A stretch of 64,000 bases of DNA from Flavicella sediminum (GTDB lineage: Bacteria; Bacteroidota; Bacteroidia; Flavobacteriales; Flavobacteriaceae). Positions within the stretch are counted from its first letter, which is position 1, and every line of letters starts with the position of its first letter. The notes beneath the pieces were generated by a model. It was not told the origin of the DNA. It was given only the letters and a program-made list of their open reading frames with translations, and searched no databases. The stretch spans positions 186,001 through 250,000 of the forward strand of contig NZ_VDET01000002.1 in NCBI RefSeq assembly GCF_006381105.1. Reading direction: 5' to 3'. Shown in pieces: positions 9,006 through 18,695 of the stretch. A program made the translations under genes and the position numbers.

Positions 9006-10067
9006 TTAGTCCTCTAAATTATTTATTAGATCTTCCCATTTTTTATAAACACTCTTCTCATCATAATTATTTTTAACGAATTCATAGCCATTATTCCCAA
9101 GTATGCTTCTTTCATTATCCGATAAATTAATTAATTTTTCCATTTTTTCTGACAAATCAACTGCATTATTTTTTTCTGACAAAAAGCCACATTGAGATTC
9201 AGACAATAACTCAATACATCCAGGCACAGCTGTTGCTACTATTGGTTTTTTTTCCGACATTCCTTCTAATACTGCATTTGGAGTTCCTTCCCAAAAAGTT
9301 GAAAGTACAACGGCATCTGACTGTAACACATATTCTTTTGGATTGGAGCAAAAACCTAAAATATCAACTTGTCCCTCTATACAATGTTCTTTCAATAATT
9401 CAAAAGGCCAAATTGCATTATTTAAATTTCCTAAAACATATAATTTTACCTTAATGTTTTTATCTTTTAAAATTCGAATAGCTTTAAATAAACTAACATA
9501 GTCTTTCTGAGGTCTAAAATGAGCTATACTTATAAACGTAAACACCTCCGCTTTTTCCTTTTCAACAACTGTATCTGGAATTGAGATCGCATTATTCATC
9601 AAAAATGATCTTTCAGGAATACTCAATCCCTCTGATTTAAATTTGTTTAAAGAAACAATTGAATTAAATGTAGAAGCATTATCAAGTTTATATGTTAACT
9701 TATATAGTAACGAATATCTTTTGGCTATTTCATTATTTCTAACAGAAGTTACTAGTTTTACAGAAGTACACATTTTAACAAACCTAGCTATTATATTGGC
9801 ACCAAACATAAAGGATATAAGTATATCCGTGCTATTTGATTTTATATACTTAATAATTGAAAATACACCTAAGCCCTTCTTTATTGGAATATGCTTAAAT
9901 AGCACATTTTGTTCTTCTAATTGGTCTTTAAAATCATTTGTAGGCAAAAGGTATAAAACAGCAACATTATGACCTTGTTTTGCTAAAAATATTGACAACT
10001 TGACCATTTGCGTTTCTGCCCCTCCTTTTGAAAGAGAAATAGTAAATAATGTAATGTTTTTTTTCAT
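9006..10067 (-). CDS. GT4 family glycosyltransferase
   Basis: This 353-residue GT-B enzyme has the N-terminal motif SLSKGGAETQMVKL, where the GGAE loop is typical of GT4 enzymes. The donor half includes FISIAHFRPQKDY and the motif EGTPNAVLEGMSEKKPIVAT (EX7E type), which binds the nucleotide-sugar diphosphate. It is cytoplasmic and probably adds one sugar to the repeat unit. The donor and linkage are unknown. A 131-bp gap with a weak CTCTTA/TAAGAG hairpin separates it from the previous glycosyltransferase gene. The lipoprotein gene follows after 41 bp. Confidence 0.9.
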   Translation of the reverse strand: MKKNITLFTISLSKGGAETQMVKLSIFLAKQGHNVAVLYLLPTNDFKDQLEEQNVLFKHIPIKKGLGVFSIIKYIKSNSTDILISFMFGANIIARFVKMCTSVKLVTSVRNNEIAKRYSLLYKLTYKLDNASTFNSIVSLNKFKSEGLSIPERSFLMNNAISIPDTVVEKEKAEVFTFISIAHFRPQKDYVSLFKAIRILKDKNIKVKLYVLGNLNNAIWPFELLKEHCIEGQVDILGFCSNPKEYVLQSDAVVLSTFWEGTPNAVLEGMSEKKPIVATAVPGCIELLSESQCGFLSEKNNAVDLSEKMEKLINLSDNERSILGNNGYEFVKNNYDEKSVYKKWEDLINNLED

Positions 10068-10198
10068 TCAACTTTTTTATTAATTTCAAATCAGGTAATA
10101 TTTCTATAAAATTATGAGGCTCTTAAATTAAGAGTCTTAATTATAGATTGAACTTTAACGAATACGAAATATATCAAAACAACTTCTGTCGAACAATT

Positions 10199-11281
10199 CT
10201 ATTGAACCGTTTTTGTAAACAGCTCTTCATAGTCTTTCATGATTTTTTGTGACTTAAACTTCTCCTTTACAGAAAGATTCACGGCCTCTGTTTTTTGTAT
10301 GTTTTTCAACTTGTTTAAATCTTTTAAAGTAGACACAAACTCGTCTTCATTTTCCACCAAATAACCATTTACTCCGGATTCAACAATTTCTTTGGTTCCT
10401 CCTAAAACATTAAAAGCAATAACTGGTGTTCCAACCAAACAGCTCTCTAACAAAGCATTTGGAAAACCTTCAACAAAAGAACCTTGTAAAAAATAATCGT
10501 ATTTTTTCAATTCATTCAAAACTTCATTTGTAAATGAAATATAACATATCTTATCTTCTAAATTCAAGGACTTTGCTTTTTCTTTTATTTGTTGTTCACA
10601 GTGGCCAGAACCTATTATTGTATAACTAAACTTATAATCTTCAATTTTACTCAAACATTCCAAAAGTCGAATATGACCTTTTTCTTCGCTAAGTCTTCCT
10701 ACTGTAACAAATTTTACAAGGCTTCCTAATTGCTCCCTTGCTTCAAAAGGTATTTCTTTTGTTATTGGATTGTTAATTACAATTAACTTATGGGGGGCTA
10801 TATTAAAATTAGTAACAAAATCATCTCGCATGTCTTTAGACTGACAAACAATTTTTTCAATTCCTTTGTAAGATAACTTAATAAGAAAATTAAATAAACT
10901 TGTATTAAAAGAAGAAAACTCCATTCTCTTGGAAAGTACACTTGCCTCTCTTACTATAAATTTTATTTTCCTAAAATAAAAAGAAAACAAACCCAATATA
11001 ATGTTGATATGCCCAATGGAACTAAACACCAAATCTGGTTGCTCTTTTTTTAAAATCTTAAAAAGTGTAGGTATTGCGTTTAGCAGTCTCGTTTTTTCTA
11101 AATAGCGTACATCTACTCCTTCTATATCAAAAACAGAATTAGCTTGATTGCCTAAAACTATAAGTTGTGTATCAAACTTTTTCTTATCCATCATTGTAAC
11201 CAAAAATGAAACAATCCGTTGAGCTCCTCCCGCTCCTATATTGGGTAAAATAAAATATATTTTCATAGTTTTCAAACTCAT
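10199..11281 (-). CDS. GT4 family glycosyltransferase
   Basis: This 360-residue GT-B transferase has the start IYFILPNIGAGGAQRIVSFL. The donor domain contains FVTVGRLSEEKGH and an EGFPNALLESCLVGTPVIAF EX7E-type motif. The frame opens at MSLKTMKIYF (11281). Because related enzymes begin at MKIYF, the true start may be 11266. It lies 14 bp after asnB and is probably cotranscribed with it. The sugar donor is unknown. It resembles but is clearly distinct from the next GT4 gene at 9006..10067. Confidence 0.9.
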   Translation of the reverse strand: MSLKTMKIYFILPNIGAGGAQRIVSFLVTMMDKKKFDTQLIVLGNQANSVFDIEGVDVRYLEKTRLLNAIPTLFKILKKEQPDLVFSSIGHINIILGLFSFYFRKIKFIVREASVLSKRMEFSSFNTSLFNFLIKLSYKGIEKIVCQSKDMRDDFVTNFNIAPHKLIVINNPITKEIPFEAREQLGSLVKFVTVGRLSEEKGHIRLLECLSKIEDYKFSYTIIGSGHCEQQIKEKAKSLNLEDKICYISFTNEVLNELKKYDYFLQGSFVEGFPNALLESCLVGTPVIAFNVLGGTKEIVESGVNGYLVENEDEFVSTLKDLNKLKNIQKTEAVNLSVKEKFKSQKIMKDYEELFTKTVQ

Positions 11282-11295
11282 TCCTTTATATTTAA

Positions 11296-13098
11296 TTATA
11301 TATCATTCTTCTGAAGCCATTTTGATAAAATATAAACTCTCCATATATAAGATGAATATTCACCCTTCCCAAGTAAATGATCTTCGTACATTTTTTTAAA
11401 TTTAGAAATATCTAGATTTGGTATTTTATTTAATAGATTATCCGAAAAACTTTGGCTAAACTCTTCTTTCAGTTCATCTCTAATCCAATGACCAATAGGA
11501 ATAGAAAATCCTTTTTTAGGCTGATTAAAAACCTCCTCTGGAATATATTCTTTTAAAATTTCCTTTAATATGTGCTTCTTTCTTCCATTATTATACCTAT
11601 ATGAAATAGGTAATTCCCTTGCAAATTCAATAATTCTATAATCCAAGAGAGGACTTCTTACCTCAACTGAACTAGCCATACTAGCTCTATCTACTTTTAC
11701 ATTACTATCATTCTCTAACCACAATTTAATATTTAAATCAGCTGTCTTTTGTAAAATATCTGTAGAGCTAGTTCTGTAGCCCCTGTAATGGTTCATCCAA
11801 CCTAGTTTCCTATTCTTCAAAAGGCTGTTATATCCAATAAAGGTACCTTCAATAAAAGCATTTTTATCTTTTACTTCTAGTAACCTTCTAATAGAACTGA
11901 TTTTATTGCTTTTACCAGTGAGGCCTAATAGATGAGAAATTATTTTTCGAAAAAACAATGGTACTAAAAATATTTTTTTATATTTTACTATTGCATCAAA
12001 ATGATTGTAACCTAGAAAGCTTTCATCTCCTCCATCACCTGACAAAGCCATTGTTACGTATTTTTTAGTGATTTTATTTAGCAATAGCGAAGGTAACGCT
12101 GAACTATCAGCAAAAGGCTCATCATAGACCTCTAGCAACGTTGGCAGCATCTCATAAAAATCTTTAGGCTTACAAATTACTTCTGTATGATCTGAGTCAA
12201 TAATTTCGGAAAATTGTTTTGCAACTTTACTTTCATCATATAGTGGATTCTCAAAGCCTATGGTAAAAGTTTTTATTTTTATCGGTGATGTCTTAGAAGC
12301 AATACTCGATATTAATGCTGAGTCGACTCCTCCAGATAAAAATGTTCCGTAAGGTACATCTGATTTTAATCTTATTTTAACTGCATCTTTTAATAATTCA
12401 TGTAGCTTATTCTTAGAATCTTCATAATTTAAATTAGTCTTATCAACTTTTTGTAAATCCCAATAAGAATAAATATTCTGTGTACCTGATAACATATCAA
12501 TCTCCAAATTATATCCAGGAGGCAGTTTATATACATCTTCATAGATACTAAATGGAGAAGGTATATATGCGCATTCTAAATATATAGATATCGCATCATT
12601 ATTAATTTTCTTGCCATTTTTAAGAGGAGCCAATTGACTGCATATTTCAAAAACACCATCTTTCCAATAATAATAAAAAGGTTTAACACCTAAACGGTCT
12701 CTAGAGCAGAATAACTGCTTTGTAATTGAATTATAAATAACCAATGAAAACATTCCGTTTGCCTTGTCAATAACATTCTTACCCCACTCAATATACCCCC
12801 GAAGCAACACCTCTGTATCCCCAGTAGTCAAGAATTTATGCCCTTTTAATTCTAATTTTTTTCTTAATTCTTCAAAATTATAAATTTCACCATTAAAGAC
12901 TATCGTGAACTCATCAATTTCCATTGGTTGGTTTGACCTTTCGTCTAAATCTAAAATAGCAAGACGTAAATGCGCAAAAGTCAAATTGTCAACTTTCTTA
13001 ATTCCCGTATAATTAGGCCCTCTAAATTGAATTCTTTCAATTTTATTTTTCACTTCTTCCTTAGAGGAAGTAATATTCGTTACATAAATTCCACACAT
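11296..13098 (-). CDS. asnB: AsnB-like glutamine-dependent amidotransferase
   Basis: This is a full-length 600-residue asparagine-synthetase-type enzyme. Cys2 of MCGIYV is the glutaminase nucleophile, the N-terminal Ntn domain follows, and the synthetase domain carries the PP-loop LSGGVDSALISSIAS. Inside polysaccharide clusters such homologues are often thought to amidate hexuronic acids (for example WbtH-type proteins making GalNAcA amide) rather than aspartate. The window encodes routes to UDP-GalNAcA and UDP-glucuronate/galacturonate, so amidation of a uronic acid is the favoured role. Ordinary asparagine synthesis remains possible. It lies between a glycosyltransferase and a polymerase-like gene with 9-14 bp gaps. 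Confidence 0.9.
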   Translation of the reverse strand: MCGIYVTNITSSKEEVKNKIERIQFRGPNYTGIKKVDNLTFAHLRLAILDLDERSNQPMEIDEFTIVFNGEIYNFEELRKKLELKGHKFLTTGDTEVLLRGYIEWGKNVIDKANGMFSLVIYNSITKQLFCSRDRLGVKPFYYYWKDGVFEICSQLAPLKNGKKINNDAISIYLECAYIPSPFSIYEDVYKLPPGYNLEIDMLSGTQNIYSYWDLQKVDKTNLNYEDSKNKLHELLKDAVKIRLKSDVPYGTFLSGGVDSALISSIASKTSPIKIKTFTIGFENPLYDESKVAKQFSEIIDSDHTEVICKPKDFYEMLPTLLEVYDEPFADSSALPSLLLNKITKKYVTMALSGDGGDESFLGYNHFDAIVKYKKIFLVPLFFRKIISHLLGLTGKSNKISSIRRLLEVKDKNAFIEGTFIGYNSLLKNRKLGWMNHYRGYRTSSTDILQKTADLNIKLWLENDSNVKVDRASMASSVEVRSPLLDYRIIEFARELPISYRYNNGRKKHILKEILKEYIPEEVFNQPKKGFSIPIGHWIRDELKEEFSQSFSDNLLNKIPNLDISKFKKMYEDHLLGKGEYSSYIWRVYILSKWLQKNDI

Positions 13099-13107
13099 AA
13101 AACCGTA

Positions 13108-14328
13108 TTAAAATATCATTTTATTTTTAAAAATTTTATTTCTACCTATAACAACTATAAATAAAAATTTAGACAAAAAAGTTTTCATCAAAAAGGGTTC
13201 CTTTAGCTCACCAATAAACATTAACAACAACAAACCTATAGTTAATAGTTTTTCGTGTTTAGAACCTGACTTATCTGAATTCTTAATTTTTCTAAAGAAA
13301 ATAAAATAAAAAAGAATAGTTATGGGTAAGCCAAAACTAAAAACATTTTTAATCATCCCTGAATCAGACCCCATTCCATTTGCATAATCATCTGTATCAA
13401 AACCAGCTCCAAACAATAAATCTGACGTAGATTTTGGAAAAAACAAATGCCCTTCGGTAAAACTATTCATGTCTTGCCCTCCTTTTTTATCTTCATCAAA
13501 AATTTCAAAGGCTTGCCCGTACCACTCAGAAATACTATTACTTTTAGCATTTTGCGAGAAAAAATAGGAAACTGCAATTTGCGATACTATAATTAAAGCC
13601 AATCCTACTAAAAAATTCTTTATAAATTTTCCATTCTCAGAAAACATATACGAATAAATAGCAATAAACATTAAAATTAACAACACCCCTGTTCTACCAT
13701 TAATGGCTGTTGCCAAAAAAATTGGCAATAAACAAATTATATATTTTTTGTTATTTGTAATGGAAAAAAAATACAAAGCCAACAAACCTCCTATAGACAA
13801 TGTTGTTGAATAGCCAGAACCTGAACTATTACTAAGCCCTCTATATATTCTAAAACTATTTTCATCAAAATTATTTTGTCCCAAAGGAGCCAAAGTATTC
13901 ATTATACTAAATATAGAACCATTTAAAAATGAAAGCACAACTAACACCGATTGGAAAGCAATGGATATAAAAACTATTTTATAAATATATTGTAAATCTT
14001 TTTTAAAGATATTTAGATAAGCTGATAAAAACAAGAAACTTAGCAGATAGGCTTCTAATACTAATAATAAAAACCGGTAGACTTGGTGGTTTATTTCTCC
14101 ACCAAAGTCCATAGAAACAATGACACCATACACTGCGAATAGCAATAATAAAACATATGACTTGGAAAAAAAAACCATGTTTTTAGGTTTTCTTACAAAA
14201 GGAACCACACAAAAACCAATGGTGATAAATATTTTGTCAAAAGACACAGGTAATACACCTAAAATATTAAGTTTAAAAACTATAAAAAAGGTAAATATAT
14301 TAAGTACTATTAAACACAATGCTCTCAT
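13108..14328 (-). CDS. Wzy/O-antigen-ligase-like polytopic membrane protein
   Basis: The 406-residue protein has about ten to twelve hydrophobic segments and one larger soluble loop (about residues 250-330). ATAINGRTGVLLILM resembles the conserved Arg-containing helix boundary of the O-antigen ligase/polymerase (Wzy_C) superfamily. It could polymerise a repeat unit or ligate chains. The family cannot be split by sequence reading. It sits between the GT2 and asnB genes. With the Wzy at 1842..3185 the cluster has two such proteins. Confidence 0.75.
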   Translation of the reverse strand: MRALCLIVLNIFTFFIVFKLNILGVLPVSFDKIFITIGFCVVPFVRKPKNMVFFSKSYVLLLLFAVYGVIVSMDFGGEINHQVYRFLLLVLEAYLLSFLFLSAYLNIFKKDLQYIYKIVFISIAFQSVLVVLSFLNGSIFSIMNTLAPLGQNNFDENSFRIYRGLSNSSGSGYSTTLSIGGLLALYFFSITNNKKYIICLLPIFLATAINGRTGVLLILMFIAIYSYMFSENGKFIKNFLVGLALIIVSQIAVSYFFSQNAKSNSISEWYGQAFEIFDEDKKGGQDMNSFTEGHLFFPKSTSDLLFGAGFDTDDYANGMGSDSGMIKNVFSFGLPITILFYFIFFRKIKNSDKSGSKHEKLLTIGLLLLMFIGELKEPFLMKTFLSKFLFIVVIGRNKIFKNKMIF

Positions 14329-14356
14329 TAAAATTTCATATTGATTTGGAAAAATT

Positions 14357-15253
14357 CTATTTTTTTAATTTTACATACATAAGCAATAGCACCTTCATTG
14401 CATAATAGTGTACTTGTGCTAGTGACTTGTAAATCTTACCATACTTCTTATCAAATTTAACTAGGGTAGCCCATACCATTTGTTTTTTTAAATGTATAGG
14501 AAACTTAAATTTACCTTTCGAAAAAGCATCAAACTCTTCCAATAATAATAACGAGGATTTATAAGCAATTGTTCTGTTCTTATGTAATGTACTATTCGTA
14601 ATACCTCCTTCGTGCAGCCTGTATACGCTCATCTCTTCTTCTATAAAAAACACTTTCTTATCGTTAATCAAAGACATAAACATTGCCATATCACCTTGAA
14701 GGATATTGGGGTTTTCTATATATTTTTGATTTTTGTAAATACGAAACAACACCGAAGATGTATGAAAAAACAGTGAATATATGTAATCAAAAATTGTAAA
14801 TACAGTCTTACTAGAATCAATTCTCCAATCTTTCTTCATCAATTCATCGCCTCTTAAAACATTTGTATTATGCACACACAAATTACAATCTAAATTATTT
14901 TCTAAAGCATCCACTTGCTTTTGTAGCTTTAAAGGATCTGTCCAATAATCATCTCCTTCGCACATCGCCAAATATTTTCCTTTTGCCCTAGGAAGGTTAA
15001 ATTTGACATTGAATCTTTTGACTCCTAGTGAATATTGATTTATTGTTTGAAAAATAGGCTTAATCAAGTCTGGGTACTTCAACTGATACTCCTTAATTAT
15101 CTCAGCCGTATCATCGGTTGAAGCATCATCATGTATTAAAACTTCAAAATTAAAGTCTGTTTGTTGCATTACAAAACCATCCAAGCATTGTTTAATGAAT
15201 TTACCATGGTTATATGTAATGCAACTAACCGACACTAGTACATTATGACTCAT
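14357..15253 (-). CDS. GT2 family glycosyltransferase
   Basis: This 298-residue GT-A enzyme begins VSVSCITYNHGKFIKQCLDG, followed by VLIHDDASTDDT, the nucleotide-binding core of GT2, and CEGDDYWTDPLKL, which carries the metal-binding Asp. It lacks membrane helices and is a soluble or peripheral transferase. It starts 4 bp after the pyruvyl-transferase gene, so the two are likely translated as a unit. The donor sugar is not predictable. Confidence 0.92.
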   Translation of the reverse strand: MSHNVLVSVSCITYNHGKFIKQCLDGFVMQQTDFNFEVLIHDDASTDDTAEIIKEYQLKYPDLIKPIFQTINQYSLGVKRFNVKFNLPRAKGKYLAMCEGDDYWTDPLKLQKQVDALENNLDCNLCVHNTNVLRGDELMKKDWRIDSSKTVFTIFDYIYSLFFHTSSVLFRIYKNQKYIENPNILQGDMAMFMSLINDKKVFFIEEEMSVYRLHEGGITNSTLHKNRTIAYKSSLLLLEEFDAFSKGKFKFPIHLKKQMVWATLVKFDKKYGKIYKSLAQVHYYAMKVLLLMYVKLKK

Positions 15254-15257
15254 CTAA

Positions 15258-16322
15258 TTAAAGATTAATTCGATTTTTAATAGTCTCAAATGCTTTATTC
15301 GATGTATCTATTAATTTTAAATTTATTTCCTTACATTTTTCAATGATCATGTCTTTTTCTTTTTCCAATTTTTCAATTTTAGAAAATAATTCATCTTTAA
15401 AATTATCCTGATTAACTTTCACATTAAAATCTAAAAAATCCAATTCTTCCATCAATCCTCTATGTTTTGGATGATTTTCCAAAGCAATTACAGGAACATC
15501 AAAACCTATAGGTACAATTTGACCATGCCCTCTCATCGCTATTGCAAATTCAGCATATTTATAATATCCAACAGCCATTTCAGAGTGATCAAAAGCAAAT
15601 TGAGCAAAATCCCATACTTCAGCATTATCTATATCCTTAACTATTTCTTGACTAATAGCTACGTCATCTGGAACATGAGGCGCATAAACAACTTTATACC
15701 TTTTTGATAGATCTTTTGTAACTTCTATCATATCAGAAATAAAGTTTTTTTGTCTATCAATACTTCCAAAACGACTTAACGGTTTATCGTTTGCTATTTG
15801 AACAATTACATAAGGAACATTTTCAAAATTTTTATATTCCGTATTCAAATCTATATGAAATCCAGGATCAGGTATGACAGGTGCCGCAATGCCGGTTTGA
15901 TCTAATATTCTTTTCGCACTTCCATCATTTCGAACTGAAAAATAAGCAGCGTGTTTAATTGTCTCATTTAAATGATCTATTCCTCTTTGAGGTATACCAC
16001 CTTCTTCTACCCAATAATTATATCCAACGCCATAAACAATAAATGGTATTTTAATTTGCTTGATAAGCTCTTTATCTATTAGCCAAAACCATCCGTTAGG
16101 CCAATGTGCTCCATGGATAATACCCCCACCACCAATAACTAAAAGATCGTATTTTTTATTTACAACCTCATTTATATAATATTCAGTAAACTCTCGTCCT
16201 TGTATATTTGTTTCTGCAATATAATCAACATTCAAATTTTCGCGTAATAAATTTTTTACACCTATACCCAAGGCATAGTCTCCAATATTAAAATTTAAAC
16301 AATAAGTGTGTAATATTCTCAT
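15258..16322 (-). CDS. polysaccharide pyruvyl transferase family protein
   Basis: The 354-residue protein has the family landmarks NFNIGDYALGIGVKNLL at the N-terminus, VIGGGGIIHGAHWP, and RGHGQIVPIGF in the C-terminal half. Members transfer pyruvate from phosphoenolpyruvate to sugar hydroxyls as ketals, adding negative charge to surface polymers. Some relatives transfer other groups. It lies between the ATP-grasp/HAD fusion (11 bp) and GT2 (4 bp) genes, which suggests that it decorates the same residue or repeat unit. Confidence 0.88.
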   Translation of the reverse strand: MRILHTYCLNFNIGDYALGIGVKNLLRENLNVDYIAETNIQGREFTEYYINEVVNKKYDLLVIGGGGIIHGAHWPNGWFWLIDKELIKQIKIPFIVYGVGYNYWVEEGGIPQRGIDHLNETIKHAAYFSVRNDGSAKRILDQTGIAAPVIPDPGFHIDLNTEYKNFENVPYVIVQIANDKPLSRFGSIDRQKNFISDMIEVTKDLSKRYKVVYAPHVPDDVAISQEIVKDIDNAEVWDFAQFAFDHSEMAVGYYKYAEFAIAMRGHGQIVPIGFDVPVIALENHPKHRGLMEELDFLDFNVKVNQDNFKDELFSKIEKLEKEKDMIIEKCKEINLKLIDTSNKAFETIKNRINL

Positions 16323-16333
16323 AATATATCTAT

Positions 16334-17611
16334 TTAATTTAGTAAACTCTCAACTGCGTCTGGTGAAAAAACTGGTAAATTCAAATTGTTATAAACTTCA
16401 AATCTTTCAACATGTGAATCATCAATAAAAATAGATTCTCTGTCTTTCATATACTTATATTTTTGATCCTCGTTTTTTAAATGAATAATCTCATCAAACA
16501 ATTCAAGTAGTCGGTATTCCGACAGTGTTTTTTTTATATCCAGGCTATGCTTAGTGATTAATTTTAAGCTTTTATTTTCGTTTAATGCTTGATATAAGAA
16601 TGCGATTAAAGTAGTATTAACTTTATCTGTTAGTAATAAACAATCATCAAAATCGACATATACTGTTTGGTATTCAATATTAATTTTATATTTATTACTT
16701 AAGGCTCTGTCAAGAGTCAAGTCATATTTATTAGAAAAAACACTAACATCATAGCCAAAGGCATCAAAAACAGACAATAAAGCTAGATTTACTCCAGTGT
16801 TCCTAAACAAGGCTGAAGATCCAGCAATTCTACTAGCAACTTCCAACAAGGACAACTCACCATTTACGTCTTTCTTTACTTGAAAAAACCATGCTCCTCT
16901 AAATTCAATCCTTTTATTTATATTTTTGGCGAAATTTGAAAATTCATTTTCTAAATCCGACACAGGAATAGTATTTACACTAATTCCTTTCATAATTCTT
17001 TTTCTTTCTCTAGCTCTAGCGAACAATAATTCTCCATTTTTATCCGTAAAACAATCGACTGTATATTCTTTTCCTGGAAGGTTTTCCAAAATAATACAAT
17101 TCTCATATTTCTTCAAATGATTAATCCCTTCTTCTTCATCCTCAATCAATTTAGCTCCTCTTGATCCATAACCTACATCTGGCTTCATAAACACAGGAAA
17201 CAGGCTAACACTCTCAATATCTGTATATTGCATCGGAACGTTCACATAATTTCTCAATACACTATAAGTCGACAACTTAGAACTACAAAGAGTATTGGTT
17301 TTAGCAGGTGAACCTATAATTAGACAGCCTAATACATCAGACGCTTCAGAAACTTTAGAAATTACTGCATCCATTGTAGGATAAATTGCGTCAATGCTTT
17401 GCTCTTCAATTATTACTTTTAATTTAGATATAAAATCATCTGAATTATAAAAAGGAATGTTTTCAATACATCTATTATATATGAACTTTCCATGATCCTC
17501 TACACTACTTCCTCCTATCAAATTTAAATGTCTAGAATACTTTAAAGACCTATGTATTTCTAATCCAATTTCTGAACCACAAGGAAAGACCAAAATGTTT
17601 TTTTTCATCAT
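16334..17611 (-). CDS. ATP-grasp ligase fused to a C-terminal HAD-like domain
   Basis: Residues about 1-300 are an ATP-grasp carboxylate-amine ligase-like module: a pre-ATP-grasp fold (NILVFPCGSEIG), PVFMKPDVGYGSRGAKL (143-154), NLPGKEYTVDCF, RERKRIMKGIS and LLEVASRIAGSS (256-266). Residues about 313-425 form a compact HAD domain with motif I VDFDDCL (Asp320, Asp322), Thr353 as motif II and FIDDSH (Asp397/Asp398) as motif IV. ATP-grasp enzymes in surface polysaccharide clusters activate a carboxylate and couple it to an amine or other nucleophile. The HAD part suggests phosphate release or editing. The gene lies between the VioA-like aminotransferase and the pyruvyl transferase, so an aminosugar acceptor is plausible but unproven. 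Confidence 0.85.
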   Translation of the reverse strand: MMKKNILVFPCGSEIGLEIHRSLKYSRHLNLIGGSSVEDHGKFIYNRCIENIPFYNSDDFISKLKVIIEEQSIDAIYPTMDAVISKVSEASDVLGCLIIGSPAKTNTLCSSKLSTYSVLRNYVNVPMQYTDIESVSLFPVFMKPDVGYGSRGAKLIEDEEEGINHLKKYENCIILENLPGKEYTVDCFTDKNGELLFARARERKRIMKGISVNTIPVSDLENEFSNFAKNINKRIEFRGAWFFQVKKDVNGELSLLEVASRIAGSSALFRNTGVNLALLSVFDAFGYDVSVFSNKYDLTLDRALSNKYKINIEYQTVYVDFDDCLLLTDKVNTTLIAFLYQALNENKSLKLITKHSLDIKKTLSEYRLLELFDEIIHLKNEDQKYKYMKDRESIFIDDSHVERFEVYNNLNLPVFSPDAVESLLN

Positions 17612-17614
17612 AAT

Positions 17615-18694
17615 TTAATTTTTAATACTTAATAAAACTTCACAAATTACATTAACTTCTTTATTAGATAGTTTAAAATACAAAGGCAAACACAATACTC
17701 TTTTAGCAATGGCATCTGTTACTTTTAATGAAATAGGATCTAAATAAGGCAATGAATTGGCTAAAGATGGATAAAAATACCTTCTCGCAAAGATTTCATT
17801 TTCTTTTAAAACATCAATACATTTCAACATAAATTCTTCCGTTTCAAAAACCAAAGGAAAATAGGCGTAATTCTTACTTGCCTCACTATGCCAAATCGGC
17901 GTTACCGCAGCTAATCCTTGCAGGTTTGTTAAATAAGCTTCTGTCAATTTTTTTCTTTTGTTATGAATGGCTTCAATATGCTTGTAGTTCACCAAGCCCA
18001 TTGCTGCATGGTATTCTGAATTTTTTCCATTAATACCCAGTTCCGCAAAACTTTCGGGTCCATCAAATCCAAAATTTCTAATTTTTGCTAATTTTTGAGA
18101 TAATTCTTTATCATTGGTCACTACAAATCCTCCCTCAATAGAATGGTATAATTTGGTAGCATGTAAACTACAAGTACTAATATCTCCATACTCAAAAATA
18201 GACTTGCCATGAACTTTTACACCAAAGGCATGCGCCCCGTCGTAAATAACTTTTAGATTATGCTTATTTGCAATTTTTTCAATCGCTATTACATCACATG
18301 GATTTCCATAGACATGGGTCGCTAAAATTGCTGTTGTATTTTCGGTAATCGCTGCTTCAATTTTTGCAGCATCAATATTTAAGGATTGCTCATCAATATC
18401 TACAAAAACGGGGGTACAGTTTTCCCAAACAATACTACTTGTTGTTGCTATAAATGAAAAAGGCGTTGTTAAAATTTCTCCTTTTAAACCTAAAGCTTTA
18501 ATAGCCATTTGCAAAGCGATAGTACCATTAGTTACATACAACAAATGGTTTACCTGTAAATGTTTTTGTAAAGTAGCTTCTAATTCGTTAGCCAAAGGCC
18601 CCATATTGGTCAGCCAACCACGTTTCCAAATACCAGAAATTAATTCGTTGTACTCTTCTTTTGGAGGTAAAAATGGTTTTGTTACTGGTATCAT
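17615..18694 (-). CDS. VioA-like dTDP-4-amino-4,6-dideoxyglucose aminotransferase
   Basis: The 359-residue DegT-family aminotransferase has the start IPVTKPFLPPKEEYNE, then GWLTNMGPLANELE, Asp152 (YDGAHAFGV) and the PLP lysine Lys181 (LHATKLYHSIEGG). This pattern resembles E. coli VioA, which aminates dTDP-4-keto-6-deoxyglucose. The substrate would come from RfbA and RfbB encoded just upstream. FdtB/QdtB-type 3-aminotransferases are a less likely alternative, since no FdtA-type ketoisomerase is visible. It sits 1 bp after the flippase gene and 3 bp before the ATP-grasp fusion. Confidence 0.85.
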   Translation of the reverse strand: MIPVTKPFLPPKEEYNELISGIWKRGWLTNMGPLANELEATLQKHLQVNHLLYVTNGTIALQMAIKALGLKGEILTTPFSFIATTSSIVWENCTPVFVDIDEQSLNIDAAKIEAAITENTTAILATHVYGNPCDVIAIEKIANKHNLKVIYDGAHAFGVKVHGKSIFEYGDISTCSLHATKLYHSIEGGFVVTNDKELSQKLAKIRNFGFDGPESFAELGINGKNSEYHAAMGLVNYKHIEAIHNKRKKLTEAYLTNLQGLAAVTPIWHSEASKNYAYFPLVFETEEFMLKCIDVLKENEIFARRYFYPSLANSLPYLDPISLKVTDAIAKRVLCLPLYFKLSNKEVNVICEVLLSIKN

Positions 18695-18695
18695 T

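Noticed and set aside
17615-18694. Sugar dehydratase of the ColD class
   Set aside because: The catalytic Lys181 is present, so it is a normal aminotransferase. Only the 27470..28633 protein has the His replacement.
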